Of a stretch of DNA of 64,000 bases, positions 16,222 through 23,515 are shown piece by piece. This stretch comes from Brachybacterium sp036311905. Lineage in GTDB: Bacteria > Actinomycetota > Actinomycetes > Actinomycetales > Dermabacteraceae. The notes under the pieces are model-generated. The model saw only the letters and a list, made by a program, of their open reading frames with translations. It was not told the origin of the DNA and searched no databases. Both the position numbers and the translations under genes were made by a program. Every line of letters begins with the position of its first letter. Position 1 is the first letter of the stretch. The stretch is from NCBI RefSeq assembly GCF_036311905.1, contig NZ_JAZDCH010000012.1, positions 1 through 64,000 on the forward strand, given 5' to 3'.

Positions 16222-18234
16222 TCAAGCGACGGCGGCAGTGCCCGCGGAGCGCGGCTCGGCTGCCGTGCGGGGCGCCGACGGGGAGTCGTCGACCGGTGGT
16301 GTCGACCCCTCGGGCCGACGCCGGCGCAGGAGCCGCATCGCATTGGCGATCACCAGCAGCACCGAGGCCTCGTGCACGAGCATCCCGATCGCCATCGTCA
16401 CCCCGCCCGCGAACACCCCCGCGAGCAGCAGCGCCACGGTCGCGACCGCGAGGACGATGTTCTGGCGCATCACCCGCACGGTGCGGCGGGCGAGTCCGAG
16501 GGCCTCGGGCAGCCTCAGCAGGTCGTCCTGCATGAGGGCGATGTCCGCGGTCTCGATCGCGACGCCGCTGCCGGCCGCGCCCATCGCCACGCCGATGTCG
16601 GCCGTCGCGAGCGCCGGGGCGTCGTTCACGCCGTCGCCGACCATCGCGACCGTGCGGCCCTCGCGCTGCAGAGCCGTGATCGCCGCGAGCTTGTCCTCGG
16701 GCAGGAGCCCCGCGCGGACCTCGTCGATGCCGACCTGCGCCGCGACCGCCCGGGCCACGCGCGGATCGTCGCCGGTGAGCATCAGGACGCGGTCCACGCC
16801 CTCGCGGTGGAGGCGGGTGATCAGGTCGGCCGCCTCGGGCCGCAGCCGGTCCGCGACGGCGAGCACGCCGATCACCGTGCCGTCGAGCGCGACGGCCATC
16901 GGGGTGCGGCCGAGCGCGGCCAGGCGCGCGACCTCCTCATGCACCCCCGCGGGGAGGAGGATCCCCTCGCGCTCCAGCAGCGGCAGGTTCCCGACGGCGA
17001 CGCGCCGCCCTTCGATCGTGGCGACGATGCCCTGGCCGGGCACCGGCTCGGTGTGCTCGGGCAGGCTGCCGGGGACGACGCCCTCCGTCGCCGCGCCCTC
17101 GAGCACGGGACGGGCCAGCGGGTGCTCGGACCCAGCCTCCGCGCGGGCCGCCCAGCGCAGCACCGCGGTGCGGTCCAAGTCGGGGTCGAACACGGTGACG
17201 TCGGTGAGATGCGGCCGGCCCTCGGTGAGGGTGCCGGTCTTGTCCAGGGCGACGGCGTCGACCCGCGCACTGGCCTCGAGGAACTCGCCGCCCTTGATGA
17301 GCAGGCCGTCCTTCGCGCCGCGGCCGATGCCGGCGACGATCGCGACGGGGATCGAGATGACCAGCGCGCCGGGGCAGCCGATCACCAGCAGGGTCAGGGC
17401 GAGCACGACGTCCCCGGTGGCCAGACCCGCGACCAGGGCCAGCACCATGACGCCCGGGGTGTACCAGGTGGAGAAGCGCTCCAGGAATGTCTGGGTGCGG
17501 GCCTTCGCGTCCTGCGCCTCCTCGACGCGGTGGATGATCCGGGCGAGGGTTGTGTCGGCGCCGACGCCGGTGGCGCGCACCTGCAGGAACCCGCCGGCGG
17601 AGACGGTGCCGGCGAACACGGCATCCTCCTTCCCCTTCGCGGAGGGGATCGACTCGCCCGTGATCGCGGCCTCGTCGATCGCGCCGGTGCCGGCCAGCAC
17701 CGTCCCGTCGACCGGGACCTTCGCGCCGTTCTTCACGAGCACCGTCTCGCCGAGGCGCACCTCGGCCGCCGGGACCTCCACCTGCTGCCCGTCGCGCAGC
17801 ACCACGGCGATGTCCGGGGCGGCGGCGACGAGCTCGGCGAGCGCCGAGCGGGTGCGGTTCATGGTGCCCGCCTCGAGCGCGTGCCCGATCGCGAACAGGA
17901 AGGTCACCGCGGCGGCCTCCCAGTACTCGCCGATCACCAGCGCGCCGACGGCGGCTATCGTGACCAGCAGGTCGATGCCGATGTTCCGCACCTGGAGGGC
18001 GCGCACGGCGGCGATCAGGATCGGAGCGCCCGCGACGAGCGCGGCGAGCACCATCAGGGCGTCGGAGGCGAGGAGGAGGAGCGGGCGGTCGAGGTGCAGG
18101 CCGAGCTCGCCGTGCCCGGCGCCGAAGGGGTTCTCCCCGGCGCCGAGCGACAGCAGGGCGGACAGCACGATCAGCGCCCCGGCGAGCAGCGGCGTGCTCC
18201 ACGGGCCGCGCCACCAGTGCTGCAGGGCGGTCAT
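16222..18234 (-). CDS. Heavy-metal translocating P1B-type ATPase
   Basis: 670 residues. Actuator TGES is at 192-195, phosphorylation Asp331 in DKTGTLTEG, hinge GDGVNDAP is C-terminal, and about eight membrane helices are present. It exports or imports a soft metal across the membrane using ATP. The transmembrane metal motif is CPG (287-289) rather than CPC or SPC, with VHEAS in the last helix pair. This combination does not allow a firm choice of Cu, Zn/Cd or Fe/Co. It has no N-terminal HMA domain; a separate HMA protein is encoded 30 bp upstream in the same operon. AGAGGA precedes the ATG. Confidence 0.92.
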   Translation of the reverse strand: MTALQHWWRGPWSTPLLAGALIVLSALLSLGAGENPFGAGHGELGLHLDRPLLLLASDALMVLAALVAGAPILIAAVRALQVRNIGIDLLVTIAAVGALVIGEYWEAAAVTFLFAIGHALEAGTMNRTRSALAELVAAAPDIAVVLRDGQQVEVPAAEVRLGETVLVKNGAKVPVDGTVLAGTGAIDEAAITGESIPSAKGKEDAVFAGTVSAGGFLQVRATGVGADTTLARIIHRVEEAQDAKARTQTFLERFSTWYTPGVMVLALVAGLATGDVVLALTLLVIGCPGALVISIPVAIVAGIGRGAKDGLLIKGGEFLEASARVDAVALDKTGTLTEGRPHLTDVTVFDPDLDRTAVLRWAARAEAGSEHPLARPVLEGAATEGVVPGSLPEHTEPVPGQGIVATIEGRRVAVGNLPLLEREGILLPAGVHEEVARLAALGRTPMAVALDGTVIGVLAVADRLRPEAADLITRLHREGVDRVLMLTGDDPRVARAVAAQVGIDEVRAGLLPEDKLAAITALQREGRTVAMVGDGVNDAPALATADIGVAMGAAGSGVAIETADIALMQDDLLRLPEALGLARRTVRVMRQNIVLAVATVALLLAGVFAGGVTMAIGMLVHEASVLLVIANAMRLLRRRRPEGSTPPVDDSPSAPRTAAEPRSAGTAAVA

Positions 18235-18264
18235 GACAGGTCCTCTCTGTGGGGTGGGTCGGGA

Positions 18265-18504
18265 TCAGAACGCCGACGGCGCGGCCGTGTAGCCGGCCTT
18301 CGCGATCGCGGCGACGATCTGCTCGGTGGTGGCGACGGCGGGGTCGTGGTCGACCTCGACGCGGCTGGACGCGAACTTCACGGAGACGTCCTGGACGCCT
18401 GGGAGGCGGCCGACCTGCTTCTCGATCTTGGTGACGCACGAGGGGCAGCTGAAGCCCTCGGCGCGGAACACGGTGCGGGTGGTGGAACCGGTGGTGGCAG
18501 ACAT
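18265..18504 (-). CDS. HMA-domain metal chaperone (CopZ-like)
   Basis: 79 residues, one heavy-metal-associated domain with the binding pair CPSC in GFSCPSCVTKIEKQV. It would hand metal to the ATPase encoded directly downstream, whose own N-terminal HMA domain is missing. The ATG at 18504 is preceded by AGGAAGGA about 9 nt upstream; a longer in-frame reading without a ribosome site is rejected. A copper role is likely from the family, but the ATPase motif is atypical, so the metal is uncertain. Confidence 0.88.
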   Translation of the reverse strand: MSATTGSTTRTVFRAEGFSCPSCVTKIEKQVGRLPGVQDVSVKFASSRVEVDHDPAVATTEQIVAAIAKAGYTAAPSAF

Positions 18505-18671
18505 CGTGGGCGGTCCTTCCTGGGGTGGGGCGAGGGTCTCTCCTTCGCCGTCACCTCGACCGTAGGAAGGGATCCGCGACCCCACCATGACGCCGATCAA
18601 TCAACCGGTAGAGGTTTCTGACCAGGACCGATGTCCCGTCGGACCGTGCTGCGGCGGGCTATCCTCGCACC
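18505..18671. promoter_or_regulatory. Divergent region of metal-export operon and Crp/Fnr-type gene
   Basis: The 167-bp gap separates the chaperone-ATPase operon from the Crp/Fnr-type regulator. TATCCT at 18660-18665 lies 6 nt before the regulator ATG, so its mRNA is probably leaderless. At 18595-18608 the minus strand reads CCGGTTGATTGATC, with two overlapping TTGAT half-sites of the kind Crp/Fnr proteins bind. This is a candidate operator facing the metal operon. Confidence 0.4.
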
Positions 18672-19442
18672 ATGACCACCCCCGACGGGCGGCGCACCAT
18701 CCCGCTCGCGGGGGTGACGCTGCCGCACACCTGTCCGGCCCCCGTGCGCCTCGGCGTCCTCGCCCGCTCCGCCTACTTCCACGGCCTGAGCGAGGCCGCG
18801 CTCGAGCGGATCGACCGCCGCATGCGCACCCTCACGCTCCCGGCCGACGCGCCCGCCTTCCGCGCGGGCGAGCCCGCGGAGGCGCTGTACGTCGTCGCCG
18901 AGGGGCGCTTGCGGATCGCGGAGCCGACGCCGTCTGGCGCGCTCGCGGTCACCGACATCCTCGGGCCCGGCCAGATGTTCGGGGCGATGAGCAGCCTCGG
19001 CGAGCCGTTCCACCGCCGCACCGCGACCGCGCTCGTGGGCACCTGTCTGATGCGCATCGGGCAGGAAGCCTTCCGGGAGGTGATGGTCGAGAACCCCGTC
19101 GTGGGCCTGCGGGTGGTCGATGATCTCGCCGCGCGTCTCTCCCGTGCGCAGACCGACCTGGGGACGCAGAGCACCGACACCGTCGAGCAGCGCGTCGCCC
19201 GCGCCCTGCTGCGCCTCGCCGACTCCCTCGGCGAGGACCGCGGCGCGCAGGGCCTGCTGCTCGAGGTCCCGCTCTCCCGCGCCGACCTCGCCGGGCTGGC
19301 GCGCTCCACGCCCGAGTCGGTCTCCCGCGTGATGAGCGCGCTGCGCCGCGAGGGGATCATCGACTCCGGAAGGCGCTGGACCTCGATCCTGGACCGGGAC
19401 GCTCTCGAGGTGCGGGCCGCGGACGGCGGAGGGGAGAGGTGA
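18672..19442 (+). CDS. Crp/Fnr family transcriptional regulator
   Basis: 256 residues. A cyclic-nucleotide-binding-type beta barrel (about 30-150, with GPGQMFGAMSSLG) is followed by a winged helix (about 175-245, recognition helix near LARSTPESVSRVM). It lacks the cluster of four cysteines that binds the Fe-S centre in true Fnr; only C21 and one Cys in the barrel are present. The usual arginine of the cAMP pocket is not evident, so the signal is unknown. It starts leaderless behind TATCCT. Being divergent from the metal chaperone and ATPase, it may control them. Its stop codon abuts the left attachment repeat of the TIR island, so it is the last native gene on that side. Confidence 0.9.
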   Translation: MTTPDGRRTIPLAGVTLPHTCPAPVRLGVLARSAYFHGLSEAALERIDRRMRTLTLPADAPAFRAGEPAEALYVVAEGRLRIAEPTPSGALAVTDILGPGQMFGAMSSLGEPFHRRTATALVGTCLMRIGQEAFREVMVENPVVGLRVVDDLAARLSRAQTDLGTQSTDTVEQRVARALLRLADSLGEDRGAQGLLLEVPLSRADLAGLARSTPESVSRVMSALRREGIIDSGRRWTSILDRDALEVRAADGGGER

Positions 19443-19465
19443 TGGTGCCCCCGGCAGGATTCGAA
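19443..19465. repeat. Left attachment repeat (copy of tRNA-Arg 3' end)
   Basis: The 23 bases are identical to 21244-21266, which are the CCA end, acceptor stem and start of the T-arm of tRNA-Arg(CCU). Similarity continues for about 11 more bases with three C/T differences. It begins at the base after the stop codon of the Crp/Fnr-type gene. It is not a tRNA gene by itself. This is the classic footprint of site-specific integration into a tRNA 3' end. Confidence 0.85.
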
Positions 19466-19889
19466 TCTGTGACACTCGGCTGAATATTGATTAGTCAGGC
19501 AGATTGGATGTTGGAACCGTGGTGAAGCTAGATTCTTGATCGCATTTTCGACGCTGGCATTCACGAGGAGCTATACTTTCGATCCGCTCCAACTCCCAGG
19601 CGGCACCGGGGTGTTCGATATCAACTACGCATTGTAGTTGTCAATCGGATCAAGATTAAAAATTCATTTGATGTGACGCTCGCCGAGCTATTTACATTCT
19701 GTCAAGCCTGGCGGACGCTCCTCGTAGTACCGTTTCTACGGTCGCTCGACTTGCGCGGGAACCATGATGTATCGCACTAATGGGTCGCCTAAAATATGAC
19801 GTCATCGAGTGGGCGAGGCAATAGAGTGATTCATTCGTCATATCGGTAGCGGGTGTGCTCGATCGCAATCGAGTGACGACCCACGCCTA
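19466..19889. other. Non-coding left part of the island
   Basis: About 420 bases of AT-rich sequence without a credible gene. It holds several small symmetric elements: an inverted repeat CAACTAC 19622-19628 with GTAGTTG 19634-19640; ACCGT/ACGGT flanking TTCT near 19730-19742; the 10-bp palindrome ATGACGTCAT at 19796-19805; and a terminator-like hairpin at 19858-19873. These could be recombinase arm sites, an eroded gene, or a non-coding RNA; none is proven. Confidence 0.5.
19858..19873 (-). terminator. Hairpin downstream of the TIR gene
   Basis: CTCGAT (19858-19863) and ATCGAG (19868-19873) pair exactly around a CGCA loop, 16 bp beyond the stop codon of the minus-strand TIR gene. No T-run follows. 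Position suggests a terminator. Confidence 0.4.
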
Positions 19890-21068
19890 CTATTTGAGGT
19901 CTTTCCACGTGTTCATGATCGTGATCGCGTCGGTAATTTTCGTTAGTCCTTCCCGGGCCGGACGGAGAGCCTTCCGTATTGCCGCAGACACTGATTCGGC
20001 GATGAGGAACGAGTCAAGAAGTCCATTAAGTTGACCCTTTACAGTTTCCAAGCCCGATAGCTTGTCGGTTATGTCCGAAATGTCATTCCCGCCGCTTGCA
20101 AGGGCAGGGACGTTGGCGTATATGCGTGCAAGGTGGCGAACCTCGATATCAAATTCTCTTGCAAGTTCGAGAACTGTGGTTCCAATTTCTCCGATCCTAT
20201 TCGACGGCCCCTTGAAGCCCTCGGCTGCGCGGACGATCCACGCCTGAGCTTGCTTTGGATTCTCGGGCTTGTTGCCCGTGAAGTTGGTTGCTACCTCACC
20301 AAGCTTGCGAATCGACGGGTCCATGTCCGATAGTTCTGCCGTCATTCGAATTGATATACTCGAAATTGATTGTTGGATATCGAAGAGGCCCGGTTCTTCC
20401 GAGTCGTCGTCATCTTCCTCGGTAGAAGGAGTTGCAATCTCTACCTCTTGGCTTTGGGCGGCAAGTTGAGATTCGGCCTGTTGGTAGGCCGAAATGAACT
20501 TCTCTGATGTGTCCCATATTGCGGTTCGCCACTCGCGTGACCCAATGCCGGCGCGAAGACCATCTTTGATGGAAATGTGATTAATTCCCGCGCAAATTGC
20601 AGCGATTGAATCGGTGGATTCCGTACTGAAAAAGCCTTGCCCGCCAAAAAGCATTACGGGCATTATGAGTTCAGTCACGCCGAGAGACTTGGCACCTTGA
20701 TAAAATTGTGTAAATTCCTTACGGCAATTGGGCCGCCGGAGATAGTTGGCACTCAGGAATGGCATGAAGATACTGGCCGCCTGCAGTCCTTCCTCAATCT
20801 TTCTGGGCCAATTATCCCCCCAATTCAAGTTGTGAACGTCTAGGAATATATCGAGATGGAAGTCGTCGGTCGATGAATTCACGAGGTATTTCAACTGCTT
20901 GGAAAAGTCTTCAATGAACTCGAGGTGTTCATCGTCGACCCTGGCGTAACTCAGGAATACTTTGACGGCGGCACCATTGGCCGGCATGTCGCTCGAAGTT
21001 GTGGTCAGGTGTTGGCTGTCATTATCGTCGTTCGACGCTTTGCCGGGCTTGTCGACAATATCTGACAT
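19890..21068 (-). CDS. TIR-domain protein, probable defence effector
   Basis: 392 residues. A polar N-terminus (1-32) precedes a TIR fold at about 34-190: VKVFLSYARVDDEH (first strand), DIFLDVHNLNWGDNW (BB-loop region), FMPFLSANYLRRPNCRKEF. Cys115 and Glu118 sit where NAD-cleaving TIR domains carry the C-x-x-E helix, so Glu118 is the probable catalytic residue. An acidic linker (205-229) leads to a helical C-terminal domain (230-392) that I do not recognise; no membrane segment is seen. Start at ATG 21068 is set by AAGGAGG 7 nt upstream. Bacterial TIR enzymes commonly deplete NAD or make signal nucleotides on phage infection; here the partner or trigger is unknown. Confidence 0.87.
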   Translation of the reverse strand: MSDIVDKPGKASNDDNDSQHLTTTSSDMPANGAAVKVFLSYARVDDEHLEFIEDFSKQLKYLVNSSTDDFHLDIFLDVHNLNWGDNWPRKIEEGLQAASIFMPFLSANYLRRPNCRKEFTQFYQGAKSLGVTELIMPVMLFGGQGFFSTESTDSIAAICAGINHISIKDGLRAGIGSREWRTAIWDTSEKFISAYQQAESQLAAQSQEVEIATPSTEEDDDDSEEPGLFDIQQSISSISIRMTAELSDMDPSIRKLGEVATNFTGNKPENPKQAQAWIVRAAEGFKGPSNRIGEIGTTVLELAREFDIEVRHLARIYANVPALASGGNDISDITDKLSGLETVKGQLNGLLDSFLIAESVSAAIRKALRPAREGLTKITDAITIMNTWKDLK

Positions 21069-21243
21069 TAGAGTGCCTCCTTGTGTGACTACGGCGATAA
21101 TCGCTTGCGCGATGTGGCGGTAGTTCGATGTCGAGCGGCCGATCGGGCGGGACTGGTTACACGAGGTTAACTCGGCCGGCTGACGGTCGAGCGCCATCGT
21201 GTGACGGGGGCCAGGTGTCAACTGTGGAGCCCGTTGAATGTGG
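21069..21243 (-). promoter_or_regulatory. Upstream region of the TIR gene
   Basis: The region between the TIR start and the tRNA 3' end must contain its promoter. A perfect -35-like TTGACA occurs on the minus strand at 21216-21221, but no good -10 box follows at 16-18 nt. AAGGAGG lies just before the start. An in-frame extension to an ATG at 21221 exists but would overlap this promoter-like element and has no ribosome site. Confidence 0.4.
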
Positions 21244-21266
21244 TGGTGCCCCCGGCAGGATTCGAA
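21244..21266. repeat. Right attachment repeat inside tRNA-Arg
   Basis: Identical to 19443-19465 over 23 bases and contained in the 3' end of the complete tRNA. The gene remains functional on this side of the island, as expected when an integrase uses a tRNA 3' end as its target. Confidence 0.85.
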
Positions 21267-21319
21267 CCTGCGACACCCGCTTTAGGAGAGCGGTGCTCTA
21301 TCCCCTGAGCTACGGAGGC
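21244..21319 (-). tRNA. tRNA-Arg (anticodon CCU)
   Basis: The minus strand reads from GCCTCCG at 21319 to an encoded CCA at 21244, 76 nt. The acceptor arms GCCTCCG/CGGGGGC pair with one G-U. The anticodon stem is CCGCT/AGCGG with loop CTCCTAA, giving anticodon CCU for AGG codons. The T-loop is TTCGAAT. The gene is intact, and its 3' 23 bases are the right attachment repeat of the TIR island. Confidence 0.95.
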
Positions 21320-21396
21320 GCTGCGGTCGCGTCGCGGGATGTCGTCCCGTGACCGAAGGCCGCGGTCATCGTAGCGCTCCGTGACAGGATCGCCCC

Positions 21397-22782
21397 ATGT
21401 CGAGCCGCGCACACGTGCCCACCGCCACCGTGATCCTCGCGGGCGGTGCGTCCGCCCGTCACGGCGGGGTCGACAAGACCCGCGCCGAGGTGGGCGGGGC
21501 GAGCACCCTCGAGCGGGTGCTGCGGGCCGCGCCCGTCGGCTCCCGGATCGTCGTCGGTCCCGAGCAGGCCGACGGGGCCCGCCTCGCCGAGCGCTTCGGC
21601 GCCCGCTTCGTGCGGGAGGATCCCGCCGGTTCCGGCCCGCTCGCCGCCCTCGCCCGCGGCGCCGCGGAGACGGGCGACGAGCACGTGGTTCTCGTCCTCG
21701 GCGGGGACCTGCCGCTGCTGCGCGCCGAGACCCTCGACCGGCTCGTCGCTGCCGCTGCCCGCACCGGCCGCGTCCACTGCCTCGATCTGCTGATCGCGGC
21801 CTGGCCCGTCGCCCGGCTCCGGGCGGCCCTCGAGGAGGTGCGGGGCGCCGACGGCACCTGGACGGACCTGCCCCTGCGCCGCCTCTATGCCGCGCTCGAC
21901 GAGACCGAGCTCGTGCGCGAGGAGCCCGTCGGCGCCGAGGGGGAGGACATCGACACCCCCGCCGAGCTGGACCGGGCCCGGGCCGCCGCCGGGCCGCGGA
22001 TCGCACTCGCCCAGATCATCGTCCACGATGACCCGGAGCGGACCCTCACGGGCGTGCGCTCCGCCGTCGGCCGCGCCGCCGAGGCGGGCGCCGACCTGGT
22101 GCTCCTGCCCGAGGCGACGCTCACCCCCTTCGGCACCGACCTGCGCGCGGCGGCCCTCGCCCGTCACGAGGAGTTCGAGGACGAGATCCGCCGCCTCGCC
22201 GCCGCGCATCGCCTCGTGGTCGTCGCCGGTTCTTTCACCCCCACCGCGGACGGTCGCGTCCACAACACGCTCATCGCCCGCGGCGACGGCGTGGACGTCG
22301 ACTACCGCAAGATCCACCTCTACGACGCCTTCGGTGCCCGCGAGTCCGAGACCGTCGCCCCCGGCGACCAGCTCGTCACCCTCGAGCTGCGCGGCACCCT
22401 GCTGGGCCTCGCCACCTGCTACGACGTCCGCTTCCCCGAACAGTTCACCGCCCTCGCCCGGCGCGGCGCCCAGGCGATCCTGCTGCCGCTCGCCTGGGCC
22501 GAGGGGCCGGGGAAGGTCGAGCAGCTGCGCCTCCTGCTGCGCGCCCGGGCCCTCGACTCCACGAGTCTCCTGCTCGCCGCCGACCAGGCCCCCGACCCCG
22601 CCTACACCGGTCGGGCCGCTCGCGGGGTGGGGCACAGCGCCGTCATCAGCCCCCTCGGCGAGGTCCGCCAGGAGCTCGGCCGGGAGGAGGGGATGCTGGT
22701 CACAGACCTGGATCTGACCGAGGTCGCCGCAGCCCGGGCGGCCCTGCCGGTCCTGGAGCACAGCGGTAGCCTGCCGGGGTGA
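21397..22782 (+). CDS. MobA-like nucleotidyltransferase fused to a nitrilase-family hydrolase
   Basis: 461 residues, two enzymes in one frame. Residues 8-195 form an NTP-transferase resembling molybdenum-cofactor guanylyltransferase (ILAGGASARHGGVDK; metal Asp104 in GGDLPLL). Residues 200-461 form a carbon-nitrogen hydrolase with triad Glu239 (LLPEATLTPFG), Lys305 (DYRKIHLYD) and Cys341 (ATCYDVRFPEQF). No start codon or ribosome site lies at the junction (GPRIALAQI), so the fusion looks genuine. The MobA part would attach GMP to molybdopterin; the amidase could be of the omega-amidase or deaminated-glutathione type. The link between the activities is unknown. CAGGAT lies 6 nt before the ATG as a weak leaderless signal. 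Confidence 0.85.
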   Translation: MSSRAHVPTATVILAGGASARHGGVDKTRAEVGGASTLERVLRAAPVGSRIVVGPEQADGARLAERFGARFVREDPAGSGPLAALARGAAETGDEHVVLVLGGDLPLLRAETLDRLVAAAARTGRVHCLDLLIAAWPVARLRAALEEVRGADGTWTDLPLRRLYAALDETELVREEPVGAEGEDIDTPAELDRARAAAGPRIALAQIIVHDDPERTLTGVRSAVGRAAEAGADLVLLPEATLTPFGTDLRAAALARHEEFEDEIRRLAAAHRLVVVAGSFTPTADGRVHNTLIARGDGVDVDYRKIHLYDAFGARESETVAPGDQLVTLELRGTLLGLATCYDVRFPEQFTALARRGAQAILLPLAWAEGPGKVEQLRLLLRARALDSTSLLLAADQAPDPAYTGRAARGVGHSAVISPLGEVRQELGREEGMLVTDLDLTEVAAARAALPVLEHSGSLPG

Positions 22783-23408
22783 ACACCGCCCTCCGTCGCC
22801 CCCGGGTCCTGTTGCCCCTGCTCATCGTGGTCCTGATCGCCGCGCTCTCGCTGCTGCCGGCTCCGGCCCGCGCCCACGACACGCTCATCTCCTCCGACCC
22901 GGCCGACGGCGCGGCGGTCGAGACCTCGCCCGAGCAGATCACCCTGACCTACTCGGCGGATCTGCTCGAGGTGAGTCCCGTGGTGCGGATCGTCGACGCC
23001 GACGGGGAGACGGTGCTCGAGGAGACGCCCACCATCGACGGCCCCACGGCCGTGCTCGATCTCGCCGAGCCGCTGCCCGCCGGGGAGTACGAGATCCAGT
23101 GGCGCGTGGTCTCCTCCGACGGCCATCCCATCGAGGGCACCCTCGCCCTCACCGTCGAGAACGACCCCGCCGCGGGCGACCTCGAGCCCGCCGGGGAAGA
23201 GACCGCCGGGGAGAAGACCACGGCTCCCGCCGCGAGCGATGCCGGATCCGATGCTCCGACCAGCGCGGAGACCACGTCCGAGGCGACCGCCGCGGAGGAG
23301 CAGCAGGGCTCCGGCGGCCTCCCGGCGCCGCTGCTGATCGGCATCGGCGTGGTCATCGTGATCGCGGCCGGCGTCGGCGTCGCCCTCGCCACCCGCAAGA
23401 AGTCCTGA
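22779..23408 (+). CDS. CopC-domain copper resistance-like membrane-anchored protein
   Basis: 209 residues. A signal peptide ends near ARAHDTL, so the mature protein begins with the His that CopC proteins use in copper binding. The CopC beta-sandwich follows (about 28-130; SSDGHPIEGT at the end). After an Ala/Thr/Glu-rich linker comes one membrane helix (GIGVVIVIAAGVGVAL) with a Lys/Arg tail facing the cytoplasm. GTG start overlaps the fusion-gene stop (GTGA). TAGCCT 6 nt before the GTG suggests an additional internal leaderless promoter. Copper handling outside the membrane is the family role. Confidence 0.88.
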   Translation: MNTALRRPRVLLPLLIVVLIAALSLLPAPARAHDTLISSDPADGAAVETSPEQITLTYSADLLEVSPVVRIVDADGETVLEETPTIDGPTAVLDLAEPLPAGEYEIQWRVVSSDGHPIEGTLALTVENDPAAGDLEPAGEETAGEKTTAPAASDAGSDAPTSAETTSEATAAEEQQGSGGLPAPLLIGIGVVIVIAAGVGVALATRKKS

Positions 23409-23463
23409 CCCGGCGCGGCACGACACCTCGATAGCTCGACACCCCGAGACCCCGAGACGGAGC

Positions 23464-23495
23464 GAGGGCCCCGACGCGTTCGCGTCGGGGCCCTC
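23464..23495. terminator. Strong bidirectional hairpin terminator
   Basis: Bases 23464-23477 and 23482-23495 are perfect inverted complements (14 bp, GAGGGCCCCGACGC) with a GTTC loop. It sits between the convergent copC-like and antitoxin-like genes. No T-run. Confidence 0.75.
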
Positions 23496-23515
23496 ACGTG
23501 GTGCGGGTCCGGGGA

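Larger units (their letters stand above)
19443..21266. mobile_element. 1.8-kb tRNA-Arg genomic island carrying a lone TIR gene
   Basis: The segment is bounded by 23-bp direct repeats taken from the 3' end of tRNA-Arg(CCU). Its base composition is plainly different: 19621-19680 has 21 G or C in 60, whereas the flanking genes are mostly far above 65 percent. The only gene is the TIR-domain protein at 19890-21068. No integrase, transposase, relaxase, or phage gene is present. It is therefore either a minimal element moved by an integrase acting in trans, or the remnant of a larger element. Composition and repeats are seen; mobility is inference. Confidence 0.8.

Noticed and set aside
18672..19442. 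True Fnr oxygen sensor
   Set aside because: The four-cysteine Fe-S ligand set is absent.
19443..19480. A second tRNA-Arg gene
   Set aside because: Only the 3' third is present; no anticodon arm or D-arm follows, so it is an attachment-site copy.
21069..21221. N-terminal extension of the TIR protein by 51 residues
   Set aside because: The upstream ATG overlaps a TTGACA element and has no ribosome site, whereas ATG 21068 has a perfect AAGGAGG.
19443..21266. Insertion sequence or transposon
   Set aside because: No transposase and no terminal inverted repeats; the direct repeats are tRNA-derived.
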